Shown here piece by piece: positions 1 to 7,514 of a DNA stretch of 28,809 nt (its first letter is position 1; each line of letters begins with the position of its first letter). Made by a program: the position numbers and the translations under genes. Under the pieces are notes generated by a model that saw only the letters and a program-made list of their open reading frames with translations, was not told where the DNA came from and ran no database searches. Source of the stretch: an uncultured Gemmatimonadota bacterium (GTDB lineage Bacteria; Gemmatimonadota; Gemmatimonadetes; Gemmatimonadales; Gemmatimonadaceae); NCBI GenBank assembly GCA_903894655.1, contig CAITQY010000248.1, forward strand, positions 1-28,809. The letters are read 5' to 3'.

Positions 1-403
1 CGAGCGGCGTTGATGCGCCGGCCACGAGTTCACGCCAGAGCAGGGCGTTCTCGAGCGCGTCGAGCGGGATGCAGATGAGCACCACGGCGGACAGCCGCGC
101 GCCCAGCCGCTGAAAGGCCGAGCCGTCGTCGCGCCGCAGCAGTTGCGTGAGGCTCCGGAACATGAACGGATAGACCAGCAGAAACGCCACGTCGACCCCA
201 AGACTGACGAGTGCGCTTTCCGTGACGCCCATGCTGGCCCAGACCGCGATGATGGCGGCGGCGCGTTCGCGGGTAAACGCCAGCTCGAAGCCGACTATGC
301 CCCACGGGGTGTCGGGCGACGCAAGCGCGCCGTCGATCAGACGGAGCTGCACCATGAGCACCAGCGACAGCGTCGCCAGAAAGAGCCACCGGAAAAGCCG
401 CAT
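1..403 (-). CDS. Hypothetical integral membrane protein, 3' end cut by window edge
   Basis: The reading frame opens with ATG at 403 and stays open to the window edge, giving about 134 residues with no stop. The product starts MRLFRWLFLATLSLVLMVQL, a positively charged end followed by a hydrophobic helix. Two further hydrophobic segments lie at about residues 64-84 and 100-122. Between the first two is a polar stretch containing GIVGFELAFTRERA, a pattern I have seen in unnamed bacterial membrane proteins but cannot tie to a function. The gene is divergent from the DUF4126 gene, with only 58 bases between the two starts, so the promoters must be close or shared. No catalytic residues or metal motifs are visible. 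I am confident that it codes and is in the membrane; the role is unknown. Confidence 0.7.
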   Translation of the reverse strand, partial: MRLFRWLFLATLSLVLMVQLRLIDGALASPDTPWGIVGFELAFTRERAAAIIAVWASMGVTESALVSLGVDVAFLLVYPFMFRSLTQLLRRDDGSAFQRLGARLSAVVLICIPLDALENALLWRELVAGASTPL

Positions 404-461
404 GGCACCAGAGTAGTGTGCAGGCGTCGCGGGCGGAACGGCGCGGTGCTATCTCTTGTGC

Positions 462-1115
462 ATGCGACCGGATGCGTTCCTCACGAGTGACGCCCTGCTG
501 GGTGTGGCGATCGGTCTCGGTCTCGCGGCCGCCGCGGGCTTTCGGGTGTTCGTGCCTTTGCTGGCGGTGGCGATTGCGGCCAAGAGCGGCGTGCTGGAGC
601 TGTCGCCCGGCTTCGCTTGGCTGGCCACTACGCCGGCCATTGCGGCCCTCGCCATCGCGACGTTGCTCGAGGTCGGCGCCTACGCCATGCCGTGGATCGA
701 TCAGCTGCTCGACGTGATCGCGACGCCGACGGCGCTGGTGGCCGGCATGCTCGCGGCGGCGTCGGTGGTGGTGGATCTGCCGCCGCTCGTGAAGTGGAGT
801 GTGGTCCTCATTGCCGGGGGAACGGCGGGCATAACGCAAGGCGCATCGGTGCTCACGCGCTTCAAGTCGACGACGCTCACCGGTGGTGTGGGCAATCCGG
901 TGGTCTCCACCATGGAGCTGATCGGTGCCCTGGTTACGAGCGTGCTCGCGATCTTTCTGCCGCTCGTGGCGCTCCTGTCGGTGGTGATGTTGCTGGTGAT
1001 GGTGACGCGCAAGGTTGGGCGCATTGCCTTCGGTCGTCGTGCCGCGCGTTCCATTGCGCCGCCCACCGCACCGCTGGGCTCCGGACCGCCCCGCATTCCG
1101 CGCGGCGGACGGTAG
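462..1115 (+). CDS. DUF4126 family integral membrane protein
   Basis: A 217-residue protein that is almost entirely hydrophobic. The order of conserved blocks matches DUF4126: AAAGFRVFVPLL near the N-terminus, then ALAIATLLEVGAYAMPWIDQ, LLDVIATPTALVAGML, IAGGTAGITQGASVLTR and GGVGNPVVSTMEL. These build about five or six membrane spans with short polar loops. The basic tail (about residues 185-217, rich in Arg and Pro) should lie in the cytoplasm. The frame can be read from a TTG at 456, but ATG at 462 is the better start; no Shine-Dalgarno site precedes either. The biochemical role of DUF4126 is not established. The gene ends 8 bases before the stop of the convergent DUF2269 gene. Family assignment is from recognised sequence pattern only. 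Confidence 0.85.
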   Translation: MRPDAFLTSDALLGVAIGLGLAAAAGFRVFVPLLAVAIAAKSGVLELSPGFAWLATTPAIAALAIATLLEVGAYAMPWIDQLLDVIATPTALVAGMLAAASVVVDLPPLVKWSVVLIAGGTAGITQGASVLTRFKSTTLTGGVGNPVVSTMELIGALVTSVLAIFLPLVALLSVVMLLVMVTRKVGRIAFGRRAARSIAPPTAPLGSGPPRIPRGGR

Positions 1116-1123
1116 GCGCGCAC

Positions 1124-1588
1124 TCACGCCGGCTTTGCCACCATGCACCACACCGCGTAGATCAGCGGCGCGGTCGCCGTCCAGCCGGCAACGTTCCAGC
1201 GCGAGTAGGCGCGCACCAGTCGTGCGTCCTCGGCGTCGCCGAACGACGGCCGCAGCATGATGCGTTGCGCCGGTACCAGCAACACCAGCCACATCACGGT
1301 CGAGATGGCCAGTGCCACTATTGCCTGACGGATCCACGGCGTTCCCCACATCGGATAGCCGCGGCCGATGGCGAGTGACACGCCGGTGATCGTGAGCAGT
1401 GCCCCGCCGCCCACCGTGAACAGCCAATCGGTGAACGCAATCGCGCGCGCCGCGACCCGGAAATCGTGGGTGTGGCGCGCGCGAAAGAAGATCGCCGTCC
1501 AGATGCCGGTCACGATCACGTTACCAACGAACAGGATCGCCGCCAGCACATGCAGCGCCTTGAGCGACGAGAGCAGGGTGGGTGACAT
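1124..1588 (-). CDS. DUF2269 family integral membrane protein
   Basis: A 154-residue, four-span membrane protein. The opening LKALHVLAAILFVGN, the FTDWLF block near residue 55, the AIGRGYPMWG loop and the VPAQRIMLR segment are the usual DUF2269 landmarks. It is the third gene of the minus-strand oxidoreductase operon, starting 5 bases after the stop of the 2Fe-2S subunit gene, so it is almost surely cotranscribed. DUF2269 has no established reaction. Its place behind a molybdenum hydroxylase suggests a membrane anchor or electron-transfer partner, but this is inference: no CxxCH haem c motif is present, and the only notable histidines are His13 in the first helix and two near residue 40. ATG at 1588 was chosen because it gives the family's usual N-terminus; it lacks a clear ribosome site. 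Confidence 0.8.
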   Translation of the reverse strand: MSPTLLSSLKALHVLAAILFVGNVIVTGIWTAIFFRARHTHDFRVAARAIAFTDWLFTVGGGALLTITGVSLAIGRGYPMWGTPWIRQAIVALAISTVMWLVLLVPAQRIMLRPSFGDAEDARLVRAYSRWNVAGWTATAPLIYAVWCMVAKPA

Positions 1589-1593
1589 GCGCG

Positions 1594-2112
1594 TTACGGT
1601 GTGAGCGGCGTGATCGCGCTCACTCGTTGCGATGGGGTGGGCAGCGCCTCCGCGGCGCGATGAATGGCTGCGCGAATACGTGGATAGGCACCGCACCGAC
1701 AGAGATTGCCTTGCATCGCCGTATCGATGTCGGCATCCGATGGTGTCGAATTTGCGCTCAGCAGCGCCACCGCTGACATGACTTGGCCGGACTGACAGTA
1801 TCCGCACTGCGGCACGTCGAGCGCGGCCCAACTGCGCTGCACCGCGTCGGCCACTGGACCGCGAATGCCTTCGATCGTGGTGATCGCCTTACCAATGGCG
1901 GCCGACACCGGCGTGACACAGGCGGGCACCGGCACGCCGTCGAGATGCACCATGCACACACCGCAGGCGGCGATGCCGCAGCCGAACTTCGTACCGGGTA
2001 GTGCGAGCGTCTGCCGCAGCACCCAGAGCAAGGGCGTGTCGGCATCCACGCTGACCATAGTCGGCGCTCCGTTCACGACCAGCTCGATCGGAACAACATT
2101 CGGCGTTGTCAT
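1594..2112 (-). CDS. (2Fe-2S)-binding subunit of a molybdenum hydroxylase (isoquinoline 1-oxidoreductase alpha-like)
   Basis: A 172-residue small subunit of the xanthine dehydrogenase / aldehyde oxidase superfamily, closest in form to IorA of isoquinoline 1-oxidoreductase. The N-terminal plant-type ferredoxin domain carries the first cluster ligands in CGIAACGVC (about residues 45-53), with a further Cys in VPACVTP. The C-terminal helical domain carries the second cluster ligands in CGYCQSGQ (about 102-109) and GNLCRCGAYPR (about 134-144). It should pass electrons from the molybdenum site of the large subunit to an external acceptor. Its ATG overlaps the stop of the large-subunit gene (ATGA, 2109-2112), and a GAGG site (2120-2123, minus strand) lies 7 bases before it. 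That spacing supports the start. The length is normal for the family, and all eight ligand cysteines appear present. Confidence 0.93.
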   Translation of the reverse strand: MTTPNVVPIELVVNGAPTMVSVDADTPLLWVLRQTLALPGTKFGCGIAACGVCMVHLDGVPVPACVTPVSAAIGKAITTIEGIRGPVADAVQRSWAALDVPQCGYCQSGQVMSAVALLSANSTPSDADIDTAMQGNLCRCGAYPRIRAAIHRAAEALPTPSQRVSAITPLTP

Positions 2113-4403
2113 GATGCGGCCTCACTCGGCATACGCAGCGGCAGCGAGCGCAGGCGTGTGCCGGTGAGCGTGAACAGGGCGTTCGCTACAGCGGGCGCGA
2201 TGGGTGGGAGTCCTGGCTCGCCGACACCAGACGGCACGTCGAGACTGGGCACGATGTGCATCTCGATCACGGGGCACTCGTCGATGCGCAGCAAGCGATA
2301 GTCATGGAAGTTGGACTGGCGTGGTGTTCCGTTGCTGATCGCCAGCCCGCCGTAGAGCGCCGTGGAGAGTCCGTCGATGATGCCGCCCTCGATCTGTTGC
2401 CGAATGATGTTCGGATTCACGGGAAGTCCGCAATCGACAGCGGCGACTACGCGATGCACGCGAATGCGACCGTCGAGTGCCACCGATACTTCGGCGACTT
2501 CGGCGACGATCGAGCCGAACGCCGCGTGCAAAGCAATGCCGCGGGCACGCGGTCGGCCGTCGGCCGTCGGCTCGAGCGATGTCCCCCATCCACTCTTCTC
2601 GGCGGCGAGCTGCAACACGCGCAGGGCCCGCGGATGTGACTGCAGCATGGCGGCACGGTACGCGGCCGGATCCTGCTTGGCCACCGCCGCGAGTTCGTCG
2701 ATGAAGCTCTCCACAAAGAATGCCTGATGCGAATGCCCGACACTGCGCCACGAGCCGACTGGAATCCCACTCTGGGTCTCACTGTGCGAGGCGTGCAGCG
2801 CGGGAAAGGCATAGGGCTGATCCCACGTGCCCTGGGCGGCGGTGCGATCGGGGCCGTACATCGTGAACAGAAATCCCACGCGCTTGCTGTGCGCTTTGAA
2901 CGGGGCCTGTCCCGCCGAGTGCGCCACGAAGGCCGTGACGCGCCCATCGGTGTCGAGCGCCGCGCGCAGCCGTGACACCGTGGCTGGTCGATAAAAATCA
3001 TGCCGCAGATCGTCTTCGCGAGACCAGATCAGCTGCACCGGGACTCCCGGCGTCGCCTTGGCGATCGCGGCCGCCTGTGCGACGTAGTCGACATCAAGTC
3101 GACGGCCAAAGCCACCGCCGAGCAGCTGCTGATGCACCGTGACATGCTCTTCGTGGAGTTCAAGCACGTGCGCCACCGCGGCGCGCGCGTAGCCCGGCGT
3201 CTGCGTGCCGACCCACAGTTCAGCGCCCTCGGTGGAGACGCGCACCGTGGCATTCATCGGCTCCATCGTGGCATGCGGGAGAAACGGTGCTTCGTACGTG
3301 GCGTCGATCGTGCGGGTGGATTCCTCGAGCGTTTGCTTCGCTCCGCCGTAGAAGCGTATCGGCATGCCGTCATCGTTGCGCACGGTGTTGCGGATGTCCT
3401 GCATCACCGTCACGGTGGAGACCGCACTCATGTTCGCTGTGGCCGCCGCCGTTGACAGCGCGTTCGCGGCTTTGTGTGCCTGCCACCAGGACTCGGCCAC
3501 CACCGCCAGCGCCGGCGGATCGCCGTACTTGCTGCCGGGCAGCGTGATCAGCGCGCGCACGCCGGGCATGGCGCGACTCTGCTCTCTCTGGGCGTCGGAG
3601 ACGACGGGCGCCGTGGTTACGCCGAACGGGCTCATCACGACCGCCGCATAGAGCATGTTGGGCAGTGACACGTCGATGCCGTAGGTCGCGGTGCCGTTCG
3701 ACTTGGCCGCTGAGTCGAGTCGCGGGATCGGCGAGCCGATGAGCGTGAAGCTGGCCGCTGCCTTGAGCGTGATTTCGGCGGGACGATGCTTCAATGCCAT
3801 CGCGGCGAGTTTGCCAAAGCGCAGGCGCCGACCGTCGGCGCCGACCACCACGCCCTGGTCAACCCGGCAGGTGGATATCGCGACGCCCCATGTGGCGGCG
3901 GCAGCGGCGATCAGCGACGCGCGCGCCGACGCGCCGGCCTCGCGCATGGGCATCCAACAGTCCCGCATACTCGACGACCCGCCGGTAATCATGACGCCCG
4001 CTTCGCGGGCCGTTTTGGCCATGATCCAGCGGACACCGCGCACCAGCGTGCCGTTGGCGTCGGGGGGGAAGGGCAGCCCTTCCACGAGTGCGGAGATGTT
4101 GCCGTAGATCTTGTCGATCGGGCTGTGCTCCACCCGCACCCGGGCCCAGTCGCACCCGAGTTCTTCGGTCATGAGCATGGCCAACGCTGTGTGCACGCCC
4201 TGCCCCATCTCGGCCTTGGGTACCACCACCGTGACCGTGTCATCGGGCGCGATCGTGAGCCAGCCGTTCAAGGCGACGGCATTGCCATCGGTGTCGGGTG
4301 GCGTACGCCCGATGAGCCGCTGGCGAGGCGGGAGGAGCGCCCAGCCCAGAAACAGCGCTCCCCCAGTGCCAAGCCCGGCCAGCAGAAAAGTGCGGCGTTT
4401 CAT
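2109..4403 (-). CDS. Molybdopterin-binding large subunit, xanthine dehydrogenase family (isoquinoline 1-oxidoreductase beta-like)
   Basis: A 764-residue catalytic subunit that would hydroxylate an N-heterocycle or oxidise an aldehyde at a Mo-pterin centre. The start MKRRTFLLAGLG is a twin-arginine type signal (RRTFL) with a hydrophobic stretch to about residue 26, so the enzyme is probably exported folded, or anchored facing the periplasm. Cofactor and active-site blocks in order: EMGQGVHTALAML (about 65-77), GGGFGRRLDVDY (about 415-430), PVGSWRSVGHSHQAFF (about 540-555) and GVGEPGLPPIAPAVANA near the C-terminus, where the Glu of VGEPG is the family's catalytic base. It is the first gene of the operon with the 2Fe-2S and DUF2269 genes. 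No separate FAD subunit or cytochrome c is encoded nearby, which fits the IorAB type. The true substrate cannot be read from the sequence. Confidence 0.93.
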   Translation of the reverse strand: MKRRTFLLAGLGTGGALFLGWALLPPRQRLIGRTPPDTDGNAVALNGWLTIAPDDTVTVVVPKAEMGQGVHTALAMLMTEELGCDWARVRVEHSPIDKIYGNISALVEGLPFPPDANGTLVRGVRWIMAKTAREAGVMITGGSSSMRDCWMPMREAGASARASLIAAAAATWGVAISTCRVDQGVVVGADGRRLRFGKLAAMALKHRPAEITLKAAASFTLIGSPIPRLDSAAKSNGTATYGIDVSLPNMLYAAVVMSPFGVTTAPVVSDAQREQSRAMPGVRALITLPGSKYGDPPALAVVAESWWQAHKAANALSTAAATANMSAVSTVTVMQDIRNTVRNDDGMPIRFYGGAKQTLEESTRTIDATYEAPFLPHATMEPMNATVRVSTEGAELWVGTQTPGYARAAVAHVLELHEEHVTVHQQLLGGGFGRRLDVDYVAQAAAIAKATPGVPVQLIWSREDDLRHDFYRPATVSRLRAALDTDGRVTAFVAHSAGQAPFKAHSKRVGFLFTMYGPDRTAAQGTWDQPYAFPALHASHSETQSGIPVGSWRSVGHSHQAFFVESFIDELAAVAKQDPAAYRAAMLQSHPRALRVLQLAAEKSGWGTSLEPTADGRPRARGIALHAAFGSIVAEVAEVSVALDGRIRVHRVVAAVDCGLPVNPNIIRQQIEGGIIDGLSTALYGGLAISNGTPRQSNFHDYRLLRIDECPVIEMHIVPSLDVPSGVGEPGLPPIAPAVANALFTLTGTRLRSLPLRMPSEAAS

Positions 4404-4500
4404 GTTCTCATCGGCTCGGCGTCATATTGTTCTCCACGGGCTTTCAAGATGCGACACGAAACCCCCGCCGACTACTCCCCCATTTTACGCCAGATCGTTC

Positions 4501-4890
4501 ATGTCATCCGTGACGCGCACTCTCCTGCTGCTGACCACGTTCGGTTGCCTGGCCTGCGGCGAGAAGCCCGCCAAAGTTGCCCAGGCCCAGACGCTGGGCC
4601 CGGACGATATGCAGCTCGTCTCGTCGGACAAGAGCTTCGCGCTGGAGCTGATCGGTGATTCCGTGCATGTCTACATGCCCGGAAGCCGGGTGAGCGTGCC
4701 GTCCACGTACATCGAGAACATGAAGTACGGCGACGGCCGACTGCGCTTCGATATTCGCGGCCTTGGCGTGCGCATTTTCGACGTGGGCGACGGCACGGAG
4801 CAGGGCGCGGCGATCAGTCAGCGTGAGGCGTTGGTTTTCATTTCCGGCGTCACGCGCAATCAGGCGAAGCAGGAGAGCGCGGGGAAGTAA
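4501..4890 (+). CDS. Small hypothetical lipoprotein
   Basis: A 129-residue protein beginning MSSVTRTLLLLTTFGCLACG, a short signal peptide with a lipobox-like cysteine at about residue 18 (LTTFGC). It is probably a lipid-anchored envelope protein. The mature part is mostly polar with beta-type patches (DDMQLVSSDKSFALELIGDSV, then SVHVYMPGSRVSV) and has no recognised family. The frame is open far upstream (from 4111), but ATG at 4501 is the sensible start because it directly precedes the signal peptide. No Shine-Dalgarno site is visible. It is divergent from the molybdenum hydroxylase operon, with 97 bases between the starts, and convergent with selO, with 15 bases between the stops. Function unknown; a shared role with either neighbour would be guesswork. 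Confidence 0.75.
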   Translation: MSSVTRTLLLLTTFGCLACGEKPAKVAQAQTLGPDDMQLVSSDKSFALELIGDSVHVYMPGSRVSVPSTYIENMKYGDGRLRFDIRGLGVRIFDVGDGTEQGAAISQREALVFISGVTRNQAKQESAGK

Positions 4891-4905
4891 GCGCGGCCGG
4901 CCGGG

Positions 4906-6480
4906 TTACGAACTACAGCTCAGCATGGAACAGCCGGCCTTGACCCTTGCCCACTCCGGTCTGCGTGCGGCAAAGTGCGCGTATGCCGGCTGGTCGTCGT
5001 ACGGCCGGCGCATGACCTCGAGCAGCGTGTGCACGAGTGACGCGTCACCATCGGTCGCCGCGTCGATGGCCTGCTGCGCGAGATAGTTGCGGAGCACGTA
5101 GCGCGGATTCACGGCGTGCATGGCGGCACGACGCTCGGCGCCACTCCGGCCATGCTGTAGCACTAATTCGTGCCAGCGACGCAGCCACGCGTTGAGTGCA
5201 TCGGCCTTCGCGTCGCGTTTGGCGTTGTCGTAGAACACGTCGCCGAGGAGGCCGATGGGATGGTCGGCCGGCAGCGTGTCGCCGATCTCGCCGAGGGCGC
5301 GAAAGAAGAGCGTGTAGTCCACCTCGGCCTCGTACAGCAGCGCGAACCCCTCGCGCACCAGCAGTTGTTCCGCCTCGCCGCGTGCGACAAAGCCGAACTT
5401 GGCGGCGTTCATGGCCTCGTATTCGGCCAGGTACACGTCGCCGAAGCGCTCGAGGGCGCTTTGCAGCACGTCGCCCGTCTCGAAGAGTGGCGCGATCGCT
5501 TCGGCCAGGCGCACGAGATTCCACTGCGCGATGGCCGGCTGCTGGCCGAAGCGATATCGGCGCATGCTGGCATCGGTCGTGTTGGGCGTCCAGGTGGGAT
5601 CGAAATTATCGAGCCACCCGTACGGACCGTAGTCGATCGTGAGTCCCAGGATCGACATGTTGTCGGTGTTCATGACGCCGTGTACGAAGCCCACGCGCAT
5701 CCAGTGCACGATCATGTGCGCCGTGCGTTCGCACACCTCGGCAAACCACGCTACGCGACGCTCGGTGACATCGGCGATGCCGGATAACTGCGGAAAGTCG
5801 CGCGCGATGGTGAAGTCGACGAGCTGGGCGAGCAACGTGAGATCATCACGCGCGGCGAGAATTTCGAAGTTGCCGAAGCGGATGAACGACGGTGCGACGC
5901 GGCAGACGATGGCCCCCGGTTCCGGTGCCGCGTTCCCATTGTAAAACATGTCACGCACCACGTGATCGCCGGTGGACACGAGCGACAGCGCGCGGGTGGT
6001 CGGCACGCCCAGATGATGCATGGCCTCGCTGCACAAGAATTCGCGAATCGACGAGCGTAGTACGGCACGACCGTCGGCGGTGCGCGAGTATGGCGTGGGT
6101 CCTGCTCCCTTGAGTTGTAGCTCCCAGCGCTCGCCGGCGGCATTCACCACTTCGCCCAGCGACATGGCCCGTCCGTCGCCCAGCTGACCGGCCCAGTTGC
6201 CGAACTGATGCCCGCCGTAGCAGGCGGCGTACGGAGCCATGTCGGGGAGCAGCTCATTCCCCCCAAACAGCCGGGCAAAGGCGGGCGATTGCACGTGCTG
6301 CTCGGTGATGCCGACCAGGGCGGCGACCTCGTGGGCGTGGGCCACCAGCGCGGGGTCGGCCACGGGGGTGGGAGCGGCCGCGCTCCAGGCGGCGCCGAGC
6401 ACCTGCCGGCGCCGATTCGACTGGTCGGGGTCTCCCGGCAGTTCGTTGACGAAGCGATTGTCGAAACGGAGAGTGTGCAC
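4906..6480 (-). CDS. selO: SelO / YdiU family protein AMPylase (pseudokinase fold)
   Basis: A 524-residue SelO protein, which transfers AMP from ATP to Ser/Thr/Tyr of target proteins and is linked to redox stress. Nucleotide-binding blocks are intact: GGHQFGNWAGQLGDGRA at about 89-105, ELQLKGAG with Lys124, SSIREFL with Glu147, MNTDNMSILG with Asp273 and Asn274, and DYGPYGWLD with Asp283. Their spacing matches the active-site residues known from the Pseudomonas enzyme (K113, E136, D252, N253, D262). The C-terminus GCSMLSCSS keeps two cysteines four residues apart at the place where animal SelO carries selenocysteine. There is no ATG near the N-terminus. I chose GTG at 6480 (HTLRFDNRFV...) because it gives the family's usual opening; GTG at 6516 is an alternative. 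The gene is divergent from msrB. Confidence 0.93.
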   Translation of the reverse strand: MHTLRFDNRFVNELPGDPDQSNRRRQVLGAAWSAAAPTPVADPALVAHAHEVAALVGITEQHVQSPAFARLFGGNELLPDMAPYAACYGGHQFGNWAGQLGDGRAMSLGEVVNAAGERWELQLKGAGPTPYSRTADGRAVLRSSIREFLCSEAMHHLGVPTTRALSLVSTGDHVVRDMFYNGNAAPEPGAIVCRVAPSFIRFGNFEILAARDDLTLLAQLVDFTIARDFPQLSGIADVTERRVAWFAEVCERTAHMIVHWMRVGFVHGVMNTDNMSILGLTIDYGPYGWLDNFDPTWTPNTTDASMRRYRFGQQPAIAQWNLVRLAEAIAPLFETGDVLQSALERFGDVYLAEYEAMNAAKFGFVARGEAEQLLVREGFALLYEAEVDYTLFFRALGEIGDTLPADHPIGLLGDVFYDNAKRDAKADALNAWLRRWHELVLQHGRSGAERRAAMHAVNPRYVLRNYLAQQAIDAATDGDASLVHTLLEVMRRPYDDQPAYAHFAARRPEWARVKAGCSMLSCSS

Positions 6481-6508
6481 GCTGGTAAAATAGGGAAGCG
6501 CGACGGCC

Positions 6509-6548
6509 GTGGGCACTCCGTCGTGGGCATTCCGTCGTGGGCACTCGG
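6509..6548. repeat. Short tandem repeat, 14-bp period, between selO and msrB
   Basis: The unit gtgggca(c/t)tccgtc occurs at 6509-6522 and 6523-6536 (one mismatch), followed by a partial third copy at 6537-6548. It lies in the divergent control region and overlaps the alternative GTG start of selO, so copy-number change would alter promoter spacing or the selO N-terminus. Whether it has a regulatory role is unknown. Confidence 0.7.
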
Positions 6549-6576
6549 CGCCCCTGTTCTGTGTATATCCTCCACT

Positions 6577-7020
6577 ATGTCTGACTTCATCAAACCTCCT
6601 GTTGACGAACTGGCTCGGACGCTCACGCGCGAGCAGTTCACGGTGACCCAGCAGTCGGGAACCGAGCCGCCGTTCCGCAATGCCTTCTGGGACCACCATG
6701 AAAACGGCCTCTACGTCGATATCGTGAGTGGTGAGCCGCTGTTTTCGTCGCTCGACAAATTCGATTCCGGCTGCGGCTGGCCAAGCTTCACGAAGCCGGT
6801 GGCGCCGCAGGTGTTGGAGAAGGAAGACCGCTCGCACGGTATGCGTCGGGTGGAAGTGCGGTCGAAAGACGCCGACTCGCATTTGGGTCATGTGTTCGAC
6901 GACGGCCCGCGCGACGCGGGCGGGCTTCGCTACTGCATCAACTCCGCGTCCTTGCGTTTCATTCCGCTCGAGCAGCTCGACGCGGAAGGGTATGGCGAAT
7001 TCCGGAAGTTGTTCGTATGA
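6577..7020 (+). CDS. msrB: Peptide-methionine (R)-S-oxide reductase MsrB
   Basis: A 147-residue enzyme that reduces the R isomer of methionine sulfoxide in proteins. Catalytic Cys120 sits in RYCINSASLRF, and the likely resolving cysteine is Cys66 in SGCGWPSF. Other family blocks are GLYVDIVSGEPLF and DSHLGHVFDDGP. The two CxxC zinc-binding pairs of many MsrB proteins are absent: the first site reads YVDIVSGE and the second region has no cysteines, so this is the zinc-free type. There is no signal peptide, so the enzyme is cytoplasmic. The start at 6577 gives a standard N-terminus and has no Shine-Dalgarno site. The stop overlaps the msrA start (ATGA, 7017-7020), so the two enzymes are translationally coupled. 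Confidence 0.96.
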   Translation: MSDFIKPPVDELARTLTREQFTVTQQSGTEPPFRNAFWDHHENGLYVDIVSGEPLFSSLDKFDSGCGWPSFTKPVAPQVLEKEDRSHGMRRVEVRSKDADSHLGHVFDDGPRDAGGLRYCINSASLRFIPLEQLDAEGYGEFRKLFV

Positions 7021-7514
7021 GCGAGCGGCCAACCGAGGTCGCGATTTTGGCCGGCGGCTGCTTCTGGGGCGTGGAAGAGATTCTGCGCGCCGTGCCGGGC
7101 GTGCTGGATACCGACGTGGGGTACACCGGCGGTTGGCTCGAGCACCCGGTGTATGACGACACGCACGACAGCGCATCGGGGCATGCCGAAGCGGTGCGTA
7201 TCGTGTTCGATCCTGCCGTGCTCAGTTTCGCATCGTTGCTGGAGCACTGGTTCTTCCGGTTGCACGATCCGACCACGCTGAACCGTCAGGGCAACGACGT
7301 GGGGACGCAGTACCGTTCATCGATCTTCTACACCACGCCTGAGCAGCGCGACACGGCGGAGCTTGTGAAGGCCCGGGTGGCGCAGTCGGGGCTGTGGAAA
7401 CGACCGATCACGACCGAGATCGCGCCGGAAGCGACGTGGTGGACGGCTGAGGGCGAGCATCAGGATTTTTTGCAGAAGAATCCGTACGGGTATAACTGCC
7501 ATTACATGCGGTAG
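7017..7514 (+). CDS. msrA: Peptide-methionine (S)-S-oxide reductase MsrA
   Basis: A 165-residue enzyme that reduces the S isomer of methionine sulfoxide, completing the stereochemical pair with MsrB. The nucleophile is Cys15 in the GGCFWG motif, followed by VGYTGG and the HAEAV block. GNDVGTQYRSSIFY (about 94-107) is also typical. The C-terminal Cys161 (GYNCHYMR) is the candidate recycling cysteine. The start ATG overlaps the msrB stop by four bases, and a GGAAG-type ribosome site lies about 9 bases upstream inside msrB. No signal peptide, so the pair probably works in the cytoplasm with thioredoxin, which is the usual reductant for this family. The gene is followed by a palindromic intergenic repeat. 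Confidence 0.97.
   Translation: MSERPTEVAILAGGCFWGVEEILRAVPGVLDTDVGYTGGWLEHPVYDDTHDSASGHAEAVRIVFDPAVLSFASLLEHWFFRLHDPTTLNRQGNDVGTQYRSSIFYTTPEQRDTAELVKARVAQSGLWKRPITTEIAPEATWWTAEGEHQDFLQKNPYGYNCHYMR

Noticed and set aside
30..1427. 465-codon open frame on the minus strand across the DUF4126 gene
   Set aside because: Arg/His/Gly-rich translation with no domain, lying over three recognised genes; a GC-driven shadow frame.
6481..7176. N-terminal extension of SelO up to 7176
   Set aside because: The extension is antisense to msrB and msrA and precedes the normal SelO start LRFDNRF; it is an open shadow frame.
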